Shown: positions 32,511 through 34,191 of the stretch, piece by piece | How the letters are laid out: each line of letters opens with the position of its first letter | How positions within the stretch are numbered: position 1 is the stretch's first letter | Source of the DNA: Pedobacter schmidteae | GTDB taxonomy: Bacteria; Bacteroidota; Bacteroidia; Sphingobacteriales; Sphingobacteriaceae | NCBI GenBank assembly: GCA_945901155.1 | Contig: CAMDKO010000020.1 | Location: forward strand, 1 to 34,191 | Length of the DNA: 34,191 nucleotides | Direction: 5' to 3' | Notes under the pieces: generated by a model | What the model saw: only the letters and a program-made list of their open reading frames with translations | Database searches by the model: none | What the model was told of the DNA's origin: nothing | Program-made: the position numbers and the translations under genes

Positions 32511-33251
32511 TCATTTCCCATTCCTGTCGGCAAAAGCAAAAGCCTTTTGCAATAAAGCCGTGCTACGAGCCCCTGAATTTGATCGAATCTTTAATTCTTC
32601 CTGTTCAATTTCATGAAATAATCCTTCCATGGCCTTTTGCGTTGCATAATCACTAAGGTCAGTATTTACTTTACTTGCCAGAGGAACCTGGTTGTATTTG
32701 GTGCTCAAATCAGTCCAGTAACGGCTAGTTTCTGTTTTTGCCAGTGAAGCTTGAATGATGGGCTGAAATTTCGATCTTAGAGCAGCTCCGGTAACACGCT
32801 GAAAATAAGATGTTGCAGCATTTTTCTGATTGCTTAATAAAATATTCTGTGCATCCTGAATACTCATTTCCTTCAGGGCAGAAATAAAGATCGGCTTGGC
32901 TTCTTTTGCAGCTAATTCAGCCGCCCGGTTTAGACTCAATATAAAATCATCGCATGCCTTATTCATTCCCAGGCTTCTTAGGGTTTTTTCAACTTTCTTT
33001 GATTCTGGTGGAAAAAGGAGTTTTACTGCATCATTCCCTAAAAAGCCATTTGCTATTGATAGGCGGTCAGTACCAGCAGAAATGCCAATTTCCAGTGCCT
33101 CTTTTATGGCTGAACCTATTTCAGCCGGACTTGGATTGCCTGGTTTTGCCAAGGTTGCCGCATCCTTAATTACTTGAGGTATTTTGAATTGGGCAGTCGA
33201 ATTTTTTACAAGTAGCAATAATAGGACAGGTATTATAAAAATTGATTTCAT
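32511..33251 (-). CDS. Exported DUF4197 protein
   Basis: This 246-aa protein has a signal peptide (1-20, ending NSTA-Q) and a helical DUF4197 domain. Recognisable stretches are EIGSAIKEALEIGISAGTDRL (split at about 45-65), GFLGNDAVKLLFPPESKKVE (68-87) and YWTDLSTKYNQVPL. The family is of unknown function in Bacteroidota and Proteobacteria and is secreted. No partner genes are apparent. The region upstream (33252-33457) contains no recognisable feature except the box given next. Confidence 0.88.
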   Translation of the reverse strand: MKSIFIIPVLLLLLVKNSTAQFKIPQVIKDAATLAKPGNPSPAEIGSAIKEALEIGISAGTDRLSIANGFLGNDAVKLLFPPESKKVEKTLRSLGMNKACDDFILSLNRAAELAAKEAKPIFISALKEMSIQDAQNILLSNQKNAATSYFQRVTGAALRSKFQPIIQASLAKTETSRYWTDLSTKYNQVPLASKVNTDLSDYATQKAMEGLFHEIEQEELKIRSNSGARSTALLQKAFAFADRNGK

Positions 33252-33433
33252 TCTTTTATTTTGATTTTTAATAACGATTTAAAATTCAATATAGTATTTT
33301 TCTATTATTTTGATCAGGGATGGTTTTGATCGGAAATCAGCAGCAGTCATCTCGTCCATTAAAACAGGCAGGGTTAAGCTTAAGTTTTAATTTTAATTCT
33401 ACTTTCAAGAGATTATCAGCACCATAAATTGTG

Positions 33434-33441
33434 TAAATTTG
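33434..33441 (+). promoter_or_regulatory. Possible -7 box before the M1 remnant
   Basis: TAAATTTG matches TAnnTTTG, 16 bp before the ATG at 33458. No -33 TTG is found at the usual spacing. Confidence 0.3.
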
Positions 33442-33457
33442 ATTTTAAATCTTAAAA

Positions 33458-33732
33458 ATGAGGAAGTTAATTCTATTAATTCCAGCATTATTTGCCCTTT
33501 CGTGTCAACAAAAAGCTTCAGATAAAAATGCTGCTCCGGCTATCGTTAAAGATGTCCATTCATTTGCAGAACCTGAAAAAGCAATTGTAAAGTATCTTGA
33601 TTTGGATCTAAATGTCGAATTTTCAACACAATTAATTTCCGGGAAAGCCTCATTGGCAAAAAAATCTATGTTCATGCACGACCAAATTATCATTCTGTTG
33701 CTTACAACACGATAGACGAATTATTGAAATGA
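33458..33732 (+). pseudogene. M1-family aminopeptidase (leukotriene A4 hydrolase-like), internally deleted
   Basis: The frame starts like the N-terminus of the lipoprotein M1 peptidases of this phylum: signal with Cys16 (ALFALSCQQK), then VHSFAEPEKAIVKYLDLDLNV and ISGKAS. A full protein would go on for about 550 more codons with HEXXH zinc motif. Instead, right after GKAS the next frame reads ARPNYHSVAYNTIDELLK and stops at 33730-33732, which fits the extreme C-terminus of the same family. The two ends share GKA coding sequence (GGGAAAGCC), and one A is missing from an A-run (7 instead of 8 at 33658-33664), which shifts the frame. So most of the gene has been deleted by recombination at a short repeat, and it is non-functional. 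Confidence 0.8.
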
Positions 33733-34191
33733 AAAATTACTTAACCTTGATCACTCTGTTCTATCTTTTTTCTGCCTGTTCCAACACACAGGATCCGGAT
33801 AAGATAATTGACAAAAGCGTAGCCTATTATCATATGGATAAGCTGAAAAATTCAAGTCTAGAATTTGTTTTTAGAAAAGCAAAGTTCAAGGCAATGCAAA
33901 AGGATGGTCAATTTAAGTATGAACGTACTTTTTCTGATTCAACTGGGAATGTTCAGGATATACTGACCAATGAGGGATTTAGAAGAATATTAAATGGCAA
34001 AGAGTTAAGTCTGGATAGTATTGATCATGCCAAGTATTCACAATCTTTGAACGCGGTAATCTATTTTCTTTACCTTCCACTTAAGTTGAATGATCCTTCG
34101 GTAGTAAAAAGCTATGTTGCTGAAGTTAGCATAAAAGGAAAAACCTATCATAAACTTAAAATTTCATTTGATCAGAGTAAGGGCGGAGCTG
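33729..34191 (+). CDS. DUF6503-like lipoprotein (partial, runs off the end)
   Basis: An open frame from the ATG at 33729, overlapping the M1 remnant stop by ATGA, without a stop codon up to the last base, so about 154 residues are seen. It starts with a lipoprotein signal (LFYLFSACSN, Cys17), then DKSVAYYHMDKLKNSSLEFVF and a later SLNAVIYFLYLPLKLND and KGKTYHKLKISF. These resemble the DUF6503 family of Bacteroidota lipoproteins, which have a beta-rich fold of unknown function. The start and frame are well supported. The overlap with the dead M1 gene suggests they were once co-transcribed. Confidence 0.65.
   Translation, partial: MKNYLTLITLFYLFSACSNTQDPDKIIDKSVAYYHMDKLKNSSLEFVFRKAKFKAMQKDGQFKYERTFSDSTGNVQDILTNEGFRRILNGKELSLDSIDHAKYSQSLNAVIYFLYLPLKLNDPSVVKSYVAEVSIKGKTYHKLKISFDQSKGGA

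Overview
The window looks like a chromosomal segment from a Bacteroidota bacterium, most likely of the Sphingobacteriaceae (Pedobacter or a close relative). This is an inference from several things: low-GC genes with almost no Shine-Dalgarno sequences, several TAnnTTTG-type -7 promoter boxes, the S9/PIG-L/SSS/amidase repertoire typical of that family, pdhA followed directly by the E2 gene, and DUF1573, DUF4197 and DUF6503 lipoprotein/exported families. No tRNA, rRNA, CRISPR array, prophage or complete insertion sequence was seen.

Layout. 1-60 is the tail of a histidine kinase. 61-2664 holds one exported nitrilase-family hydrolase (minus) and otherwise long repeat-rich intergenic DNA: a GTCATTGCGAGC element, a possible small structured RNA with a terminator, a strongly structured GC-rich element and two copies of an 18-bp palindrome. 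2665-6520 has gltX (minus) divergent from a tight three-gene operon (orphan histidine kinase, DinB-like protein, hotdog thioesterase) that ends in a clear terminator. 6521-7805 is a REP-associated tyrosine transposase (RAYT) between families of small hairpins in opposite orientation. 7806-12242 is a minus operon: large exported PIG-L deacetylase, 60-aa membrane protein, a 41-aa membrane protein that is easy to miss, and an SSS-family sodium symporter. 12630-16375 (minus) has an S9 peptidase and a FAD-oxidoreductase-like secreted protein with a small gene scar between them.

16448-23016 (plus) carries an amidase, an aldehyde dehydrogenase, a YeeZ-like NAD(P)-binding protein, an SH3/NlpC-P60 cell-wall hydrolase, an RRM RNA-binding protein and a DUF1573 protein. 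23081-24820 (minus) is a two-gene operon of an SDR lacking the classical catalytic Tyr/Lys and an SMP-30/gluconolactonase-like protein. 25405-27558 is a tail-specific protease (S41). 27701-29399 (minus) has an SPFH/band-7 protein and a second NlpC/P60 enzyme with a good Bacteroidota promoter. 29675-32355 encodes pyruvate dehydrogenase E1-alpha and a two-lipoyl-domain E2. 32511-33251 is a DUF4197 protein. The window ends with an M1 aminopeptidase pseudogene that has lost nearly all of its interior, overlapping a DUF6503-like lipoprotein that runs off the end.

Most genes are housekeeping or envelope/peptide/sugar-turnover functions. The points most worth a second look are the small-protein/symporter/deacetylase operon, the RAYT with mirror-image repeats, the collapsed M1 peptidase, the SDR active-site loss, and the structured intergenic elements near 1.9-2.3 kb and at 20.7 kb.
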